A stretch of 64,000 nt of DNA, taken from contig NZ_BRCF01000002.1 in the NCBI RefSeq assembly GCF_023707985.1, forward strand, positions 131,351 through 195,350, given 5' to 3'. The position numbers were made by a program, and so were the translations under genes. Of this stretch, positions 24,451-37,404 are shown one piece after another (position 1 is the stretch's first letter; each line of letters opens with the position of its first letter). The stretch is from Sporosarcina sp. NCCP-2716 (GTDB lineage: Bacteria > Bacillota > Bacilli > Bacillales_A > Planococcaceae). The notes under the pieces were generated by a model, which saw only the letters and a program-made list of their open reading frames with translations, ran no database searches and was not told the DNA's origin.

Positions 24451-24888
24451 TTACCCGCGAAGCTCGTATGCTTCTGGTTTTTGTGCTGCATGTGTATGCT
24501 CAGATCCAGCGAATACATGAAGTTTCTTAGCAGTCTGACGGCCAAGCGGTCCTTTTGGAAGCATGCCTTTGATAGCCAATTCAAGCATTTTCACCGGATA
24601 GTTTGTGCGCATTTCAAGTGCTGTACGTGACTTGATGCTGCCAGTGTATCCAGAGTGACGGTAGTATTTCTTGTCTTTCAGTTTGTTACCAGTCAAGTGG
24701 ATTTTTTCAGCATTGATGATGATGACGTGGTCGCCAGTGTCAACGTGTGGTGTGAATGTCGGTTTATGTTTACCGCGAAGCAGTGAAGCGACTTCTGAAG
24801 ACAGACGTCCAAGCGTTTGTCCTTCAGCGTCGACAACGAGCCATTTCCGCTCTACTTCGTGGCCTTTTGCCATGAATGTTGTACGCAT
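24451..24888 (-). CDS. rplM: 50S ribosomal protein L13
   Basis: 145-residue uL13 of usual length ([16 protein letters not shown] start). AGGAGG lies 10 nt before the ATG. Conserved [11 protein letters not shown] and MLPKGPLGR blocks are present. The gene has its own promoter (24998-25026) and an untranslated leader of about 100 nt, the place where Bacillales carry the autoregulatory L13 leader RNA; I cannot confirm that fold from sequence alone. Confidence 0.98.
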   Translation of the reverse strand: MRTTFMAKGHEVERKWLVVDAEGQTLGRLSSEVASLLRGKHKPTFTPHVDTGDHVIIINAEKIHLTGNKLKDKKYYRHSGYTGSIKSRTALEMRTNYPVKMLELAIKGMLPKGPLGRQTAKKLHVFAGSEHTHAAQKPEAYELRG

Positions 24889-24997
24889 AGTTTCAGTTCC
24901 TCCTAAAATGAGTTTCAGTCTGTTCCGTTTTCTCTATCCCTTAAACACAAAGAAAGTTTCGGGGCTTTTTTGTGGGGTTATTGAAATACCATTGATA

Positions 24998-25026
24998 ATC
25001 TTACCGGGATTCCCCTGTAAAGTCAA
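24998..25026 (-). promoter_or_regulatory. Sigma-A promoter of rplM-rpsI
   Basis: Read leftward: TTGACT, 17-nt spacer, TAAGAT, just after the truA stop; predicted leader about 100 nt. Confidence 0.8.
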
Positions 25027-25058
25027 GCGAATTTAGTTAAAACACCTGGAAAAGTTGC

Positions 25059-25805
25059 TTACTCCCCGTATGTCACTTCCATCAGGTACAATCCGTGTGC
25101 GGGCGCGGTTTTACCGGCCCGTTTCCGGTCGCGCGCCTCAAGGATTTCCGTGACGTGAGCCGGTTCGTCCCAGCCGATGCCGACAGCGTACAGGACTCCG
25201 GCGATTGTGCGCACCATATTGTACAAAAAGCCGTCGCCTTCGATCGTCATGATCAGCTGATCGCCGTGCTCCTCGAACTCCAGCTTGCGGATTGTCCGCA
25301 CTTTGGAGGATGTGGCTGTTTTCGATGAACAGAAGCTCGTGAAATCGTGCGTGCCGAGCAGACGGACCGCCCCTTCCCGCATCCGTCCGATATCCGGATC
25401 CCATCTCCCGAGATGCACGGCGTAGTTCCGCTCGAACGGACTTTGGATCGGGCTGCGGCTCCAGCGGTACTGATACGTTTTCCCGGCCGCCGAATAGCGG
25501 GCATGGAATGCTTCGCTCACCTGCGCTGCGTCGAGGATGCGGATATCTTTCGGCAGCAGCACATTCAGCGCCGTCACCCACTTGTCCACTGTGAGCGACA
25601 GCGGGGTATCGAAGTGGATCACCTGGCCGTACGCGTGGACACCGGCATCCGTGCGCCCGCTCGCCACGCTGAAGACCGAGTCGTCCTTATGGAGCTTGCG
25701 CAAGACTCTGTCGATGTCAGATTGGACGGTCCGCATCCCCGGCTGGGATTGGTACCCTGAGAAATGCGTCCCGTCGTATGCAACGGTTGCTTTAATACGG
25801 TTCAT
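25059..25805 (-). CDS. truA: tRNA pseudouridine(38-40) synthase TruA
   Basis: 248-residue TruA. Catalytic Asp53 sits in ASGRTDAGVHAYGQ; FHARYSAAGKTYQYR and FLYNMVRTIAGVL are family signatures. Start is ATG 25805 with AAGGAGG upstream; the frame reaches back to 25847 inside ecfT but without support. Its 12-nt spacing from ecfT makes it the fourth gene of the ecfA1-ecfA2-ecfT-truA unit, as in B. subtilis. Confidence 0.96.
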   Translation of the reverse strand: MNRIKATVAYDGTHFSGYQSQPGMRTVQSDIDRVLRKLHKDDSVFSVASGRTDAGVHAYGQVIHFDTPLSLTVDKWVTALNVLLPKDIRILDAAQVSEAFHARYSAAGKTYQYRWSRSPIQSPFERNYAVHLGRWDPDIGRMREGAVRLLGTHDFTSFCSSKTATSSKVRTIRKLEFEEHGDQLIMTIEGDGFLYNMVRTIAGVLYAVGIGWDEPAHVTEILEARDRKRAGKTAPAHGLYLMEVTYGE

Positions 25806-25816
25806 GCCTTTCCTCC

Positions 25817-26614
25817 TTACGCTCTCAAATACAGCAGCACCGCGCACAGTACGCCGAAGATGATCATGACGGCGGTATCCCCCGCCTGCCAGTTCAGCTT
25901 GCGGAATCGTGTGCGTCCTTCTCCGCCGCGATAGCCTTTCACTTCCATGGCGACCGCCAAGTCCTCCGCCCGTTTGAAGGCGCTGACGAACAGCGGGACG
26001 AGCAGCGGAATGACCGCTTTGACCCGCTGCTGCACACTGCCGGAACTGATGTCCGAGCCGCGTGCGAGCTGTGCTTTCAAGATTTTATCCGTCTCGTCCA
26101 TCAATGTCGGGATGAACCGCAGGGCGATCGACATCATCATCGCCAGCTCATGGACAGGCAGCTTCAGCCGCTTCAGCGGGTTCAGCAGTGTCTCCACACC
26201 GTCCGTGATCGAAATCGGGGAAGTCGTCAGCGTCAGCACCGTCGTCATCAGGACAAGGATGAAGAACCGCAGCGAGATGTAGATCCCCTGACGAAGTCCC
26301 TCTTCGTAGATCGTGATGAACTTCCAGTGGAACAGCACCGGACCTTCCCGTGTCAGGAACAGATGCATCAGCAGCGTAAAGACGACGAGGAAGAGGATCG
26401 GCTTCAGTCCACCGAGCAGAAACGAAAAGCGGATCCTCGAGATGATGATCACAAACAGGGTGAAGCCGAGCAGGATCGCATACGTCACCGTGTTATTCGC
26501 CAGGAAGACCGCAAAGATGAACAGGAAGATGAACAAAAGTTTCGAACGGGGATCGAGCCTGTGGGTGAATGAATCCCCCGGCAGATATCGTCCGAATATC
26601 ATTTTTTCCATCAT
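25817..26614 (-). CDS. ecfT: Energy-coupling factor transporter transmembrane protein EcfT
   Basis: 265-residue T component with about five hydrophobic helices and the two cytoplasmic coupling-helix motifs, ARGSD near 180 and KGYRGGEGR near 230, that engage the ATPases. It forms the common module shared by many vitamin-specific S components. The ATG overlaps the ecfA2 stop (ATGA), so translation is coupled. Confidence 0.95.
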   Translation of the reverse strand: MMEKMIFGRYLPGDSFTHRLDPRSKLLFIFLFIFAVFLANNTVTYAILLGFTLFVIIISRIRFSFLLGGLKPILFLVVFTLLMHLFLTREGPVLFHWKFITIYEEGLRQGIYISLRFFILVLMTTVLTLTTSPISITDGVETLLNPLKRLKLPVHELAMMMSIALRFIPTLMDETDKILKAQLARGSDISSGSVQQRVKAVIPLLVPLFVSAFKRAEDLAVAMEVKGYRGGEGRTRFRKLNWQAGDTAVMIIFGVLCAVLLYLRA

Positions 26615-27483
26615 CGGCCGTCACCTTGCTCTCCCGCACGCTGCGCAATCAGGGCAGCGAGTTTCTCTTCGGTCAGCGCCCGTTCTGCAAGGGGTCCGCC
26701 GATCAGCCGCTCGATGTCTCGCTGGAAGCGGACGGTGCGCGGCAGTTCGAGACGGTACTGTTCCAGCCGCGTGCCGTCCGTCAGCACGTCTTCCGGCGGG
26801 CCCGCAAGCACCGCATGGCCTTCATGCATGACGATGACGTGATCTGCATAGCGCGCTGCATCTTCCATGCTGTGGGTGACGAGGATCGTTGTCAGCCCTT
26901 CCTCCCGGTGGAACCGTTCGAACAGTTCCATGATCTCCCGGCGCCCTTGCGGATCGAGTCCGGCAGTCGGTTCATCGAGGATGAGGACGGACGGCTTGAA
27001 TGCCAGCACCCCGGCGATTGCTACGCGGCGCATCTGGCCGCCCGACAATTCGAACGGCGACTTGTCCGCGACGTCCGCCGGCAGGCCGAGCAGCTCGATC
27101 AGTTCAAGCGCCAGCGCTTTTGCCTCCTCTTCCGGTATGCCGAAGTTGAGCGGACCGAACATGATATCTTTCAGCACCGTCTCTTCGAACAGCTGGTGCT
27201 CGGGGAACTGGAAGACGATGCCGACATTCCGCCGGACCGTGCGCAGCGCCTTCCCTTTCGTCTCTGAGGTGATCAGCGTATCACCTACGCGCACCGTCCC
27301 TTCCGTCGGCTTCAGCAGGCCGTTCAGATGCAGCAGCAGTGTCGACTTGCCGGAGCCTGTGTGGCCGATCACTGCGGTATACGAGCCGCTCGGCACCGCT
27401 TCATTTATGTCAAATAATGCTTTCTTTTCAAACGGCGTGCCCGGTGCATAGGCGAAGCTCACTTGCTGAAATACAATGTCCAT
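26611..27483 (-). CDS. ecfA2: Energy-coupling factor ATPase EcfA2
   Basis: 290-residue ABC ATPase: Walker A GHTGSGKST near 40-48, Q-loop VFQFPEHQ, signature ELSGGQMRRVAIAG, Walker B VLILDEPTAGLDP and switch VTHSMED. The AYAPGTPFEKKALFDIN N-terminus and FQFPEHQLF segment mark it as the A2 (EcfA') subunit. Starts inside the end of ecfA1 (25-nt overlap) and overlaps ecfT. Confidence 0.95.
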   Translation of the reverse strand: MDIVFQQVSFAYAPGTPFEKKALFDINEAVPSGSYTAVIGHTGSGKSTLLLHLNGLLKPTEGTVRVGDTLITSETKGKALRTVRRNVGIVFQFPEHQLFEETVLKDIMFGPLNFGIPEEEAKALALELIELLGLPADVADKSPFELSGGQMRRVAIAGVLAFKPSVLILDEPTAGLDPQGRREIMELFERFHREEGLTTILVTHSMEDAARYADHVIVMHEGHAVLAGPPEDVLTDGTRLEQYRLELPRTVRFQRDIERLIGGPLAERALTEEKLAALIAQRAGEQGDGR

Positions 27484-28304
27484 AGCTCATTCACCAACTC
27501 TTCTTCTGACATATGATCACCGGTCAGCGGCAGGCCGGCCTCCCGCAGCAGTTCGGACATCCGCAATGCAAACGGCAGATCGAGCCCGTGCTCCTGAAGC
27601 CGGCTGCCCTGTTCGAAGATCGACTCCGGCGTCCCGCTGTCGACTAGACGCCCCTGGTTCATCACAAGCACACGGTCCGCCAGCAGCACTTCCTCCAAGT
27701 CATGCGTAATCGATATGACCGTCAGACCCGTCGTCCGCCGCAGTTCCGTGATCAGGTCGATGACTTCCCCCCGGCCTTGGGGATCCAGCATGGACGTCGC
27801 TTCATCCAGAATGAGGATGTCAGGGTCCATCGCAAGCGCACCGGCAATCGCCACGCGCTGTTTCTGGCCGCCCGACAAGTGATGCGGCTCGTGCAGGGCG
27901 TACGCCGACATGCCGACCTGGGCAAGCGCTTCTTTCACACGGACCTGCATCGTTTCGTACGGTACACCGTTGTTCTCCAGTGCGAACGCCACGTCATCCT
28001 GGACGGTGGCACCGACGAATTGGTTATCAGGATTCTGGAAGACGACGCCAAGTTTAGAACGGATATCCCACAGGTTGTCCTCGGTCAGCGGCTCCAGGAA
28101 CACATGGACCGTGCCGCCAGCAGGGAACAGCAGGCCGATCATCAGTTTGGCGAGCGTCGATTTGCCGGAACCGTTATGCCCGACAATCGAGACCCACTCA
28201 CCTTCCCGGATCGTGAAAGACACATCCGCAACCGCCTGGACGAACACATCCTCATCCGTCTCATAGGCAAATGACACCGTATCCATGGATAACACTTCGC
28301 GCAT
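27459..28304 (-). CDS. ecfA1: Energy-coupling factor ATPase EcfA1
   Basis: 281-residue ABC ATPase: Walker A GHNGSGKST near 42-50, Q-loop VFQNPDNQFVGATV, signature HLSGGQKQRVAIAG, Walker B ILILDEATSMLDP, switch ITHDLEE. FQNPDNQ is the A1 hallmark. It pairs with EcfA2 to power vitamin uptake. Only a modest GAGGCGGG site precedes ATG 28304. A long structured hairpin with a T run lies 75 nt upstream (28376-28460), so expression may depend on read-through or attenuation. Confidence 0.95.
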   Translation of the reverse strand: MREVLSMDTVSFAYETDEDVFVQAVADVSFTIREGEWVSIVGHNGSGKSTLAKLMIGLLFPAGGTVHVFLEPLTEDNLWDIRSKLGVVFQNPDNQFVGATVQDDVAFALENNGVPYETMQVRVKEALAQVGMSAYALHEPHHLSGGQKQRVAIAGALAMDPDILILDEATSMLDPQGRGEVIDLITELRRTTGLTVISITHDLEEVLLADRVLVMNQGRLVDSGTPESIFEQGSRLQEHGLDLPFALRMSELLREAGLPLTGDHMSEEELVNELWTLYFSK

Positions 28305-28375
28305 GCCGACCCGCCTCTTTTCTTTGTTAAGTATGTAGTGGATACCGAAAATTCCGAGAATGGATTCCGGTAAAT

Positions 28376-28493
28376 AAAAAAAGCGCGCATCTCATCCGAA
28401 GAATGCGCAGCAAAATGGTTCGATGCCGGGTGCTCACGCCGACATCGCGGATGAGATGCGTAGAGCTAGACCGAACAGGAGAACCTGTCGATC
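28376..28493 (-). ncRNA. Structured intergenic RNA/terminator between rplQ and ecfA1
   Basis: Read leftward: a hairpin of 10 bp with one bulge and TTCT loop (28493-28469), then 13-bp perfect arms CGCATCTCATCCG/CGGATGAGATGCG 49 nt apart (28460-28386), enclosing an 8-bp GATGTCGG/CCGGCATC hairpin, then a run of seven T. The 3' arm can also pair as GCGCAT/ATGCGC to form a shorter terminator. Could be an elaborate terminator of the alpha operon, or an attenuator of ecfA1. Confidence 0.5.
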
Positions 28494-28534
28494 GTAACAC
28501 TCAGCTTTTCATATTGTCGTATAAATCAGTATGT

Positions 28535-28568
28535 GGAAAGAGGGTGTGGCTGTCGTATAGTCACACCC
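28535..28568 (-). terminator. Candidate terminator after rplQ
   Basis: GGGTGTG/CACACCC 7-bp stem with 13-nt loop, followed leftward by TCTTTCC; the T run is poor. Confidence 0.5.
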
Positions 28569-28577
28569 CCAAGTTTG

Positions 28578-28958
28578 TTACACGAGTTCGATTACTACAA
28601 CAGGTGCTCCGTCTCCGCGGCGCGGTCCCATTTTCATGATGCGTGTATAGCCGCCTTGGCGTTCTGCATAACGCGGTGCTACATCATCAAACAATTTCTG
28701 GATCGCAAACGTCTTTGTTTCCTTGCCTTCTTCGTCTTCCCCAAGAATTACTTCCCGGCGGATGAATTCAGCAACCTGACGGCGTGCGTGCAAGTCTCCC
28801 CGCTTACCAAGTGTAATCATTTTTTCAACAACTGAACGAAGCTCTTTCGCACGTGCTTCTGTTGTCTGGATGCGTTCATGGATGATCAGGTCTGTTGCCA
28901 GGTCCCGGAGCATCGCTTTACGCTGTGAACTTGTGCGTCCAAGTTTTCTGTAACCCAT
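28578..28958 (-). CDS. rplQ: 50S ribosomal protein L17
   Basis: 126-residue bL17 of the short bacterial type ([20 protein letters not shown]). Last gene of the S10-spc-alpha superoperon, 32 nt after rpoA with AAGGAGGGAATC upstream. Lines the exit tunnel of the large subunit. Confidence 0.98.
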   Translation of the reverse strand: MGYRKLGRTSSQRKAMLRDLATDLIIHERIQTTEARAKELRSVVEKMITLGKRGDLHARRQVAEFIRREVILGEDEEGKETKTFAIQKLFDDVAPRYAERQGGYTRIMKMGPRRGDGAPVVVIELV

Positions 28959-28990
28959 AGAAGATTCCCTCCTTCAATCTGATTCTGCCA

Positions 28991-29935
28991 TCAATCTTCC
29001 GAGCGTAAACCGAGATTCAGCTCATCCAACTTCAGCTTTACTTCTTCGAGTGATTTGCGGCCGAGATTACGCACTTTCATCATTTCGTCTTCGGACTTGT
29101 TTGCAAGCTCCATGACGGTATTGATCCCTGCACGCTTCAGGCAGTTATAAGAACGAACAGACAGGTCGAGTTCTTCAATCGTCATTTCCAGAACTTTTTC
29201 CTTTTGATCTTCTTCTTTTTCCACCATGATTTCAGCAGTCTGTGCTTCGTCTGTCATGCCGACAAAAATATTTAAATGTTCCGTGAGGATTTTCGCCCCG
29301 AGCGAAACAGATTCTTTCGGTCCGATACTGCCGTCTGTCCAAACGTCCAATGTCAGCTTATCGAAGTTCGTACTTTGTCCGACACGTGTGTTCTCCACTT
29401 GGAAGTTGACACGGGACACCGGTGTGTAGATCGAGTCGATCGGGATAACGCCGATCGCCAGGTCATCACGTTTGTTTTGGTCAGAAGGTACATAGCCTCT
29501 GCCCCGCACAGCGTACATACGCATACGAAGGTGGCCATTTTTGCCAAGTGTTGCAATATGAAGATCCGGGTTCAAAACTTCCACATCACTGTCGTGCGTG
29601 ATATCGGCAGCAGTGACCGCACCTTCACCTTTCACATCTATCTCGATCACTTTCTCATCGTCAGAATAGATCTTAAGGGCAAGTTGCTTCACATTGAGAA
29701 TAATAGTGGCTACATCCTCGACAATGCCTTCAACAGTTGAGAACTCATGAAGAACACCATCGATCTGAATCGATGTTACGGCTGCTCCAGGCAAAGAAGA
29801 TAACAGGACGCGGCGTAAAGAATTACCCAGGGTATTCCCGTATCCCCGTTCCAGCGGTTCAATAACGAACTTACCAAACCGTGAATCTTCTGCGACCATA
29901 ACGGTTTCAATCTTCGGTTTCTCAATCTCGATCAT
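28991..29935 (-). CDS. rpoA: DNA-directed RNA polymerase subunit alpha
   Basis: 314-residue alpha subunit: N-terminal dimerisation domain ([20 protein letters not shown]), linker rich in Glu/Lys at about 230-245, and C-terminal domain ([28 protein letters not shown]) contacting UP elements and regulators. AAGGAGGGTAC precedes the ATG. The 130-nt gap to rpsK contains promoter-like pairs (TTGTGC-17 nt-TATTAA and TTGATT-18 nt-TAAGAA) that may boost rpoA-rplQ; neither is strong. Confidence 0.98.
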   Translation of the reverse strand: MIEIEKPKIETVMVAEDSRFGKFVIEPLERGYGNTLGNSLRRVLLSSLPGAAVTSIQIDGVLHEFSTVEGIVEDVATIILNVKQLALKIYSDDEKVIEIDVKGEGAVTAADITHDSDVEVLNPDLHIATLGKNGHLRMRMYAVRGRGYVPSDQNKRDDLAIGVIPIDSIYTPVSRVNFQVENTRVGQSTNFDKLTLDVWTDGSIGPKESVSLGAKILTEHLNIFVGMTDEAQTAEIMVEKEEDQKEKVLEMTIEELDLSVRSYNCLKRAGINTVMELANKSEDEMMKVRNLGRKSLEEVKLKLDELNLGLRSED

Positions 29936-30065
29936 TCATGTACCCTCCTTCAAAACGTCTGTGTGGGCCGTTCCTTATTGAAATCGATTAATAGACGGCA
30001 AAATGCAATCGCACAATTCATTCTTACCAAAAATTGTGTTTCTCAATCAATTGGAAAGGAAACTA

Positions 30066-30476
<411 letters not shown>

Positions 30477-30479
30477 CTA

Positions 30480-30845
30480 TTATTTCTTTTTGTTAGCGAC
30501 TGTCCGCTTAGGACCTTTGCGTGTACGTGCATTGTTCTTCGTGTTCTGTCCGCGTACAGGCAGTCCGCGACGGTGACGGATTCCACGGAAGCTTCCGATT
30601 TCCATCAGGCGTTTGATGTTAAGTGAAGTTTCACGGCGAAGATCCCCTTCTACTTTCAACGCATCCAGCTGTTCACGGATTTTGTCGAGTTCTGCATCAG
30701 TCAGGTCGCGAACGCGGGTATCTTCTGATACGCCAGCAGCTGCAAGAACCTTTTGTGCAGTTGTGTTTCCAACTCCGTAGATGTAAGTCAATGAAATTAC
30801 AACGCGCTTATCGCGCGGTACGTCTACACCAGCAATACGTGCCAT
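30480..30845 (-). CDS. rpsM: 30S ribosomal protein S13
   Basis: 121-residue uS13 with the [17 protein letters not shown] start, [20 protein letters not shown] block and basic C-terminus. Located in the head of the 30S subunit, contacting the 50S. Start ATG 30845 with AAAGGAGG upstream, 23 nt after rpmJ. Confidence 0.98.
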   Translation of the reverse strand: MARIAGVDVPRDKRVVISLTYIYGVGNTTAQKVLAAAGVSEDTRVRDLTDAELDKIREQLDALKVEGDLRRETSLNIKRLMEIGSFRGIRHRRGLPVRGQNTKNNARTRKGPKRTVANKKK

Positions 30846-30868
30846 ATAAGTTGCGCACCTCCTTTAAA

Positions 30869-30997
<129 letters not shown>

Positions 30998-31022
30998 TCA
31001 TTAGTCCGGAGTTGCAAAAGTG

Positions 31023-31241
31023 TTATTTGAAACGGTATGTGATACGGCCGCGTGTCAGATCATAAGGCGACAATTCGATTGTCACTCTATCACCTGGCAG
31101 AATACGGATGAAGTGCATACGGATTTTACCGGATACATGTGCAAGCACAGTATGTCCGTTTTCCAGTTCCACTTTGAACATCGCATTCGGCAGCGTGTCG
31201 ATTACAGTACCTTCAATTTCAATTACGTCATCTTTCGCCAT
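31023..31241 (-). CDS. infA: Translation initiation factor IF-1
   Basis: 72-residue OB-fold protein [13 protein letters not shown]...TYRFK, the exact length usual in Firmicutes. Start set at the MAKDD methionine (31241), with AAGGGAG 9 nt upstream; the longer frame is unsupported. Blocks the A site during initiation. In B. subtilis map and a small KOW gene lie just upstream; here 418 bases without a gene separate it from adk. Confidence 0.97.
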   Translation of the reverse strand: MAKDDVIEIEGTVIDTLPNAMFKVELENGHTVLAHVSGKIRMHFIRILPGDRVTIELSPYDLTRGRITYRFK

Positions 31242-31659
31242 CAGCTCAGTCTCCCTTCTATGTCCTATAAAGGTCAGCACCTTTAAGCGCCATCAGCCGC
31301 TTTGCAAGCTCCCTCAACATATGTCCGGTATGCGCGAGTGATGTTCGAAAAGACGCGAATCACAATTCATGCCGATTAGCCGATCCCGAAATCGTGACTG
31401 GAACTTCAAATCGGTTCGCACATGACCACAGTCTGGCATCCGGACCGCTGGTTTACACAAGCGTATCCGCACACCACAACACATTATACTCGAAAAAGCA
31501 AGGAAATGCATGTATGGAGTATTGAGCGTTCAACTGCCGACTGATCCCGATTTCCAGCTGAGCATCAACTGCTTTTGCAGCCCACTCTGATCAAATGATC
31601 TTTCCGTACAGCAGAACGCTGCCGGACGAGATGCCCTGACGTCTGCATGCTTAGGATAC
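31242..31659 (-). other. 418-nt gene-free gap between adk and infA
   Basis: No convincing reading frame on either strand (the best is 65 codons with no family resemblance). A TATAAT box read leftward at 31488-31483 lacks a good -35; if used it gives infA a leader of about 235 nt. B. subtilis carries map here. Confidence 0.5.
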
Positions 31660-33654
<1,995 letters not shown>

Positions 33655-33655
<1 letters not shown>

Positions 33656-34095
33656 TATACCACCTCGACTTGCCCGCCCGCTTTCTCAATCGCTTCTTTC
33701 GCAGAAGCAGAGAATTTATGAGCTTTGACAGTAATCTTCTTCTCAAGAGTCCCATTACCAAGAATCTTAATTCCAGATTTTTCATTGCTCACGATTCCTG
33801 TTTCAATTAACAGTTCCGGTGTTACTTCTGTGCCTTCCTCGAAACGGTTAAGCGTTTCAAGGTTAACGATGGCATACTCTTTACGGTTGATGTTCGTGAA
33901 TCCGCGTTTCGGCAAACGCTGGAAGAGTGGAAGCTGTCCACCTTCGAATCCAAGACGCACACCGCCGCCCGAACGGGAGTTTTGACCGTTATGACCTCTG
34001 CCTGATGTTTTACCATTCCCAGATGCCATACCACGACCAACGCGGTTGCGCTTTTTACGAGAGCCTTCTGCAGGTTTCATTTCGTGTAATTTCAT
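33655..34095 (-). CDS. rplO: 50S ribosomal protein L15
   Basis: 146-residue uL15: [20 protein letters not shown] start and [17 protein letters not shown] block. GGAGGTGC before ATG 34095 decides the start over an upstream in-frame ATG (34116). Assembly protein of the large subunit; followed directly by secY. Confidence 0.98.
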
Positions 34096-34126
34096 CTTCG
34101 GCACCTCCTTATTCAAGAATAACTGA

Positions 34127-34309
34127 TTATTGTTCGCTGACAGTTACCAAATGGCTGACTTTGTTGATCATGCCGCGGATTGCGACATTATCCTGGTGTT
34201 CAACGGTTTGGTGAAGTTTGCGAAGTCCAAGAGCTTCTACTGTTTTACGTTGTGCTGGCTTAGCGCCAATCACGCTTTTTGTAAGGGTGATTTCAAGTTT
34301 GTTCGCCAT
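34127..34309 (-). CDS. rpmD: 50S ribosomal protein L30
   Basis: 60-residue uL30 ([20 protein letters not shown]...VRGMI-type core [15 protein letters not shown]), usual bacterial length. Sits between rpsE and rplO, 13 nt after rpsE, in the conserved spc order. Confidence 0.97.
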   Translation of the reverse strand: MANKLEITLTKSVIGAKPAQRKTVEALGLRKLHQTVEHQDNVAIRGMINKVSHLVTVSEQ

Positions 34310-34322
34310 TGTGTTTCCCCCC

Positions 34323-34823
34323 TTAACCTAACAGTTCTTCTACGGATTTACCACGCAGCTGAGCTACATCTTCAGCACGCTTCAAGTTCGTCAATCCTTC
34401 GATCGTAGCACGCACCATGTTGATCGGTGTGTTAGAACCAAGAGATTTAGAAAGGATATCCGTGATTCCTGCAAGTTCAAGTACCGCACGGACTGGTCCG
34501 CCGGCGATTACTCCTGTACCAGGTGCAGCCGGTTTGATGAGAATCTGGCCTGCACCGAAGCGTCCGATGATCTCGTGAGGCGTTGTGCCTTTGACCATTG
34601 GTACTTCGATAAGGTTCTTCTTCGCATCTTCGATTGCTTTACGGATCGCATCTGGAACTTCTTGTGCTTTCCCAGTACCGAAACCAACACGGCCGTTTTT
34701 ATCACCAACGACGACTAGAGCGGTAAAACGGAAACGACGTCCGCCTTTTACGACTTTAGCTACGCGGTTGATGGTTACGACGCGCTCTTCGAATTCACTT
34801 TTGTTTTGTTCATTACGACGCAT
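34323..34823 (-). CDS. rpsE: 30S ribosomal protein S5
   Basis: 166-residue uS5 with the double-stranded-RNA-binding N-terminal part ([20 protein letters not shown]) and [15 protein letters not shown] loop. Involved in decoding fidelity. Loop residues near VKGGRRF, where spectinomycin-resistance changes arise, look wild type. AAGGAGGGACATATTCC precedes the ATG. Confidence 0.98.
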   Translation of the reverse strand: MRRNEQNKSEFEERVVTINRVAKVVKGGRRFRFTALVVVGDKNGRVGFGTGKAQEVPDAIRKAIEDAKKNLIEVPMVKGTTPHEIIGRFGAGQILIKPAAPGTGVIAGGPVRAVLELAGITDILSKSLGSNTPINMVRATIEGLTNLKRAEDVAQLRGKSVEELLG

Positions 34824-34845
34824 GGAATATGTCCCTCCTTCTTAA

Positions 34846-35208
34846 TTAAAATTCAAGTCCATTTTCGCGAGCAGCGTCAGCAAGTGCTTTTACGCGGCCG
34901 TGGTAAAGATAGCCTCCGCGGTCGAATACGACTGCTTTCAGGTTCTTCTCCAGACCTTTTTTCGCGATCAGTTCGCCGACTTTGCTTGCAGCATCTGCGT
35001 TGGAAGAAGAATCCGCTGAGAATTCTTTGTCCATTGTAGAAGCGCTGGCAAGAGTTACACCATTCATGTCATCGACCAGCTGTGCGTAGATGTGCTTGTT
35101 TGAGCGGTATACGTTCAAGCGAGGACGCTCTGCAGTACCGTTGATCTTTGTACGAACACGTGCATGCCGTTTTTTACGGACAACGTTCTTATCCTGTTTT
35201 GTGATCAA
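34846..35208 (-). CDS. rplR: 50S ribosomal protein L18
   Basis: 120-residue uL18 binding 5S rRNA ([30 protein letters not shown]). Start is TTG at 35208 with GGAGTG 7 nt upstream; the encoded MITKQDKN matches relatives. Central protuberance component with L5 and L25. Confidence 0.97.
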   Translation of the reverse strand: MITKQDKNVVRKKRHARVRTKINGTAERPRLNVYRSNKHIYAQLVDDMNGVTLASASTMDKEFSADSSSNADAASKVGELIAKKGLEKNLKAVVFDRGGYLYHGRVKALADAARENGLEF

Positions 35209-35241
35209 TCGAGGTCACTCCTTCCGAATGCCTATGCGGCA

Positions 35242-35781
35242 TTATTTACCTGTTTTACCTTCTTTGCGGCGTACAACTTCGCCTTCGTACTTAATCCCTT
35301 TGCCTTTGTACGGCTCTGGCGGACGTACTTTACGTATGTTGGAAGCAAGTGCACCAACGTGCTCCTTGTTGATTCCGCGGACGATGATTTTCGTGTTCGC
35401 CGGAACTTCCACTTCGATTCCTTCGATAGGCTCGAACTCAACGGGCTGTGAATAGCCGACGTTCAAGATGAGTTTCTTACCTTGCATCTGAGCACGGTAA
35501 CCAACACCGACCAGTTCAAGCGAACGCTCGAAACCAGCAGATACACCAGTGATCATGTTCGCAAGAAGCGAACGTGTCGTACCGTGCATCGAACGGTGTT
35601 CTTTCGATTCGGACGGGCGTGTCAATGTGATCACGTTGCCTTCCTGCTCGATTTTCATATCTGTGTTTAAGTGATTTGTAAGTTCGCCTTTTGGTCCTTT
35701 GACAGTAACGAAGTTATCGTCAGCAATTGTGACTGTTACGTTTTCAGGCACCTCAATCGGACGTTTACCAATACGTGACAT
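35242..35781 (-). CDS. rplF: 50S ribosomal protein L6
   Basis: 179-residue uL6 with two homologous domains; signature [22 protein letters not shown] at the C-terminus and [15 protein letters not shown] at the N-terminus. Near the factor-binding site. GGAGGTGCACATAA precedes the ATG; 31 nt from rpsH. Confidence 0.98.
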   Translation of the reverse strand: MSRIGKRPIEVPENVTVTIADDNFVTVKGPKGELTNHLNTDMKIEQEGNVITLTRPSESKEHRSMHGTTRSLLANMITGVSAGFERSLELVGVGYRAQMQGKKLILNVGYSQPVEFEPIEGIEVEVPANTKIIVRGINKEHVGALASNIRKVRPPEPYKGKGIKYEGEVVRRKEGKTGK

Positions 35782-35811
35782 TTATGTGCACCTCCATTCT
35801 TTTGTTACAGA

Positions 35812-36210
35812 TTACCAAACGTAAGCGACGACTTCTCCGCCTACTTGTTTAGCGCGTGCTTCTTTGTCAGTCAATACGCCGTTAGAAGTTGAAACGAGGG
35901 CGATGCCCAATCCGTTCAACACGCGCGGCACTTCGTTCGACTTTGCGTATACGCGGAGACCCGGCTTTGAAATACGCTTGAGTCCAGTGATGACGCGCTC
36001 GTCGTTTTTACCGTATTTAAGGAAAATGCGGATGATACCTTGTTTGCTGTCTTCCACATATTCTACATCGCGGATGAAACCTTCACGTTTGAGGATTTCT
36101 GCGATCTCTTTTTTAAGGTTTGAAGCAGGTACTTCAAGCTTCTCGTGGCGAACCATGTTCGCGTTACGGATGCGAGTAAGCATATCTGCGATCGGATCAC
36201 TCATTGTCAT
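35812..36210 (-). CDS. rpsH: 30S ribosomal protein S8
   Basis: 132-residue uS8 starting [25 protein letters not shown] ahead of ATG 36210 sets the start; an in-frame extension to 36345 runs through the rpsN coding region and is rejected. Binds central-domain 16S rRNA and, in E. coli, represses the spc operon. Confidence 0.98.
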   Translation of the reverse strand: MTMSDPIADMLTRIRNANMVRHEKLEVPASNLKKEIAEILKREGFIRDVEYVEDSKQGIIRIFLKYGKNDERVITGLKRISKPGLRVYAKSNEVPRVLNGLGIALVSTSNGVLTDKEARAKQVGGEVVAYVW

Positions 36211-36238
36211 TACATTAACCTCCTTCCCAAAATGGGGA

Positions 36239-36983
<745 letters not shown>

Positions 36984-37009
36984 TCAGAAGAACCTCCCTT
37001 CTTAGAGAG

Positions 37010-37369
37010 TTATTTTTTCAATTCTTTTTTGCTTAGCTGGTCGATCACTTCTCCGGACTTCTTCGCAACACGGTACTTGTAGCGGTATGTTTTGCCGCCT
37101 TCGGTTTTTTCTTCGTACTTATAACCGATACGTGTAGGTTCGCCGGATTTAGGGTCTACGAGCATTACGTTCGATACGTGGATTGCCGCTTCCTGGCTTA
37201 CAATTCCGCCTTGTGGATTCACTTGGTTCGGTTTTGTATGCTTTTTAACGATGTTCACGCCTTCAACGAGGATTCGCTCTTTGTTCGGGAACACAGTAAG
37301 GATGACGCCTGTCTTCCCTTTGTCTTTCCCGGAGATCACTTTTACTTTATCGCCTTTTTTAATGTGCAT
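37010..37369 (-). CDS. rplX: 50S ribosomal protein L24
   Basis: 119-residue uL24 with KOW core ([20 protein letters not shown]). It is about 16 residues longer than the B. subtilis protein (103 aa): a [12 protein letters not shown] insertion before VAKKSGEV and a KKELKK tail. Assembly initiator at the tunnel exit. GGAGGTGCGACAGA precedes the ATG. Confidence 0.97.
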   Translation of the reverse strand: MHIKKGDKVKVISGKDKGKTGVILTVFPNKERILVEGVNIVKKHTKPNQVNPQGGIVSQEAAIHVSNVMLVDPKSGEPTRIGYKYEEKTEGGKTYRYKYRVAKKSGEVIDQLSKKELKK

Positions 37370-37404
37370 TCTGTCGCACCTCCTTGATTGGCAATGCTCT
37401 ATTA

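Noticed and set aside
24889-24990. Definite L13 leader RNA call before rplM
   Set aside because: Leader length and position fit, but I could not recognise the conserved fold; left as a comment on rplM.
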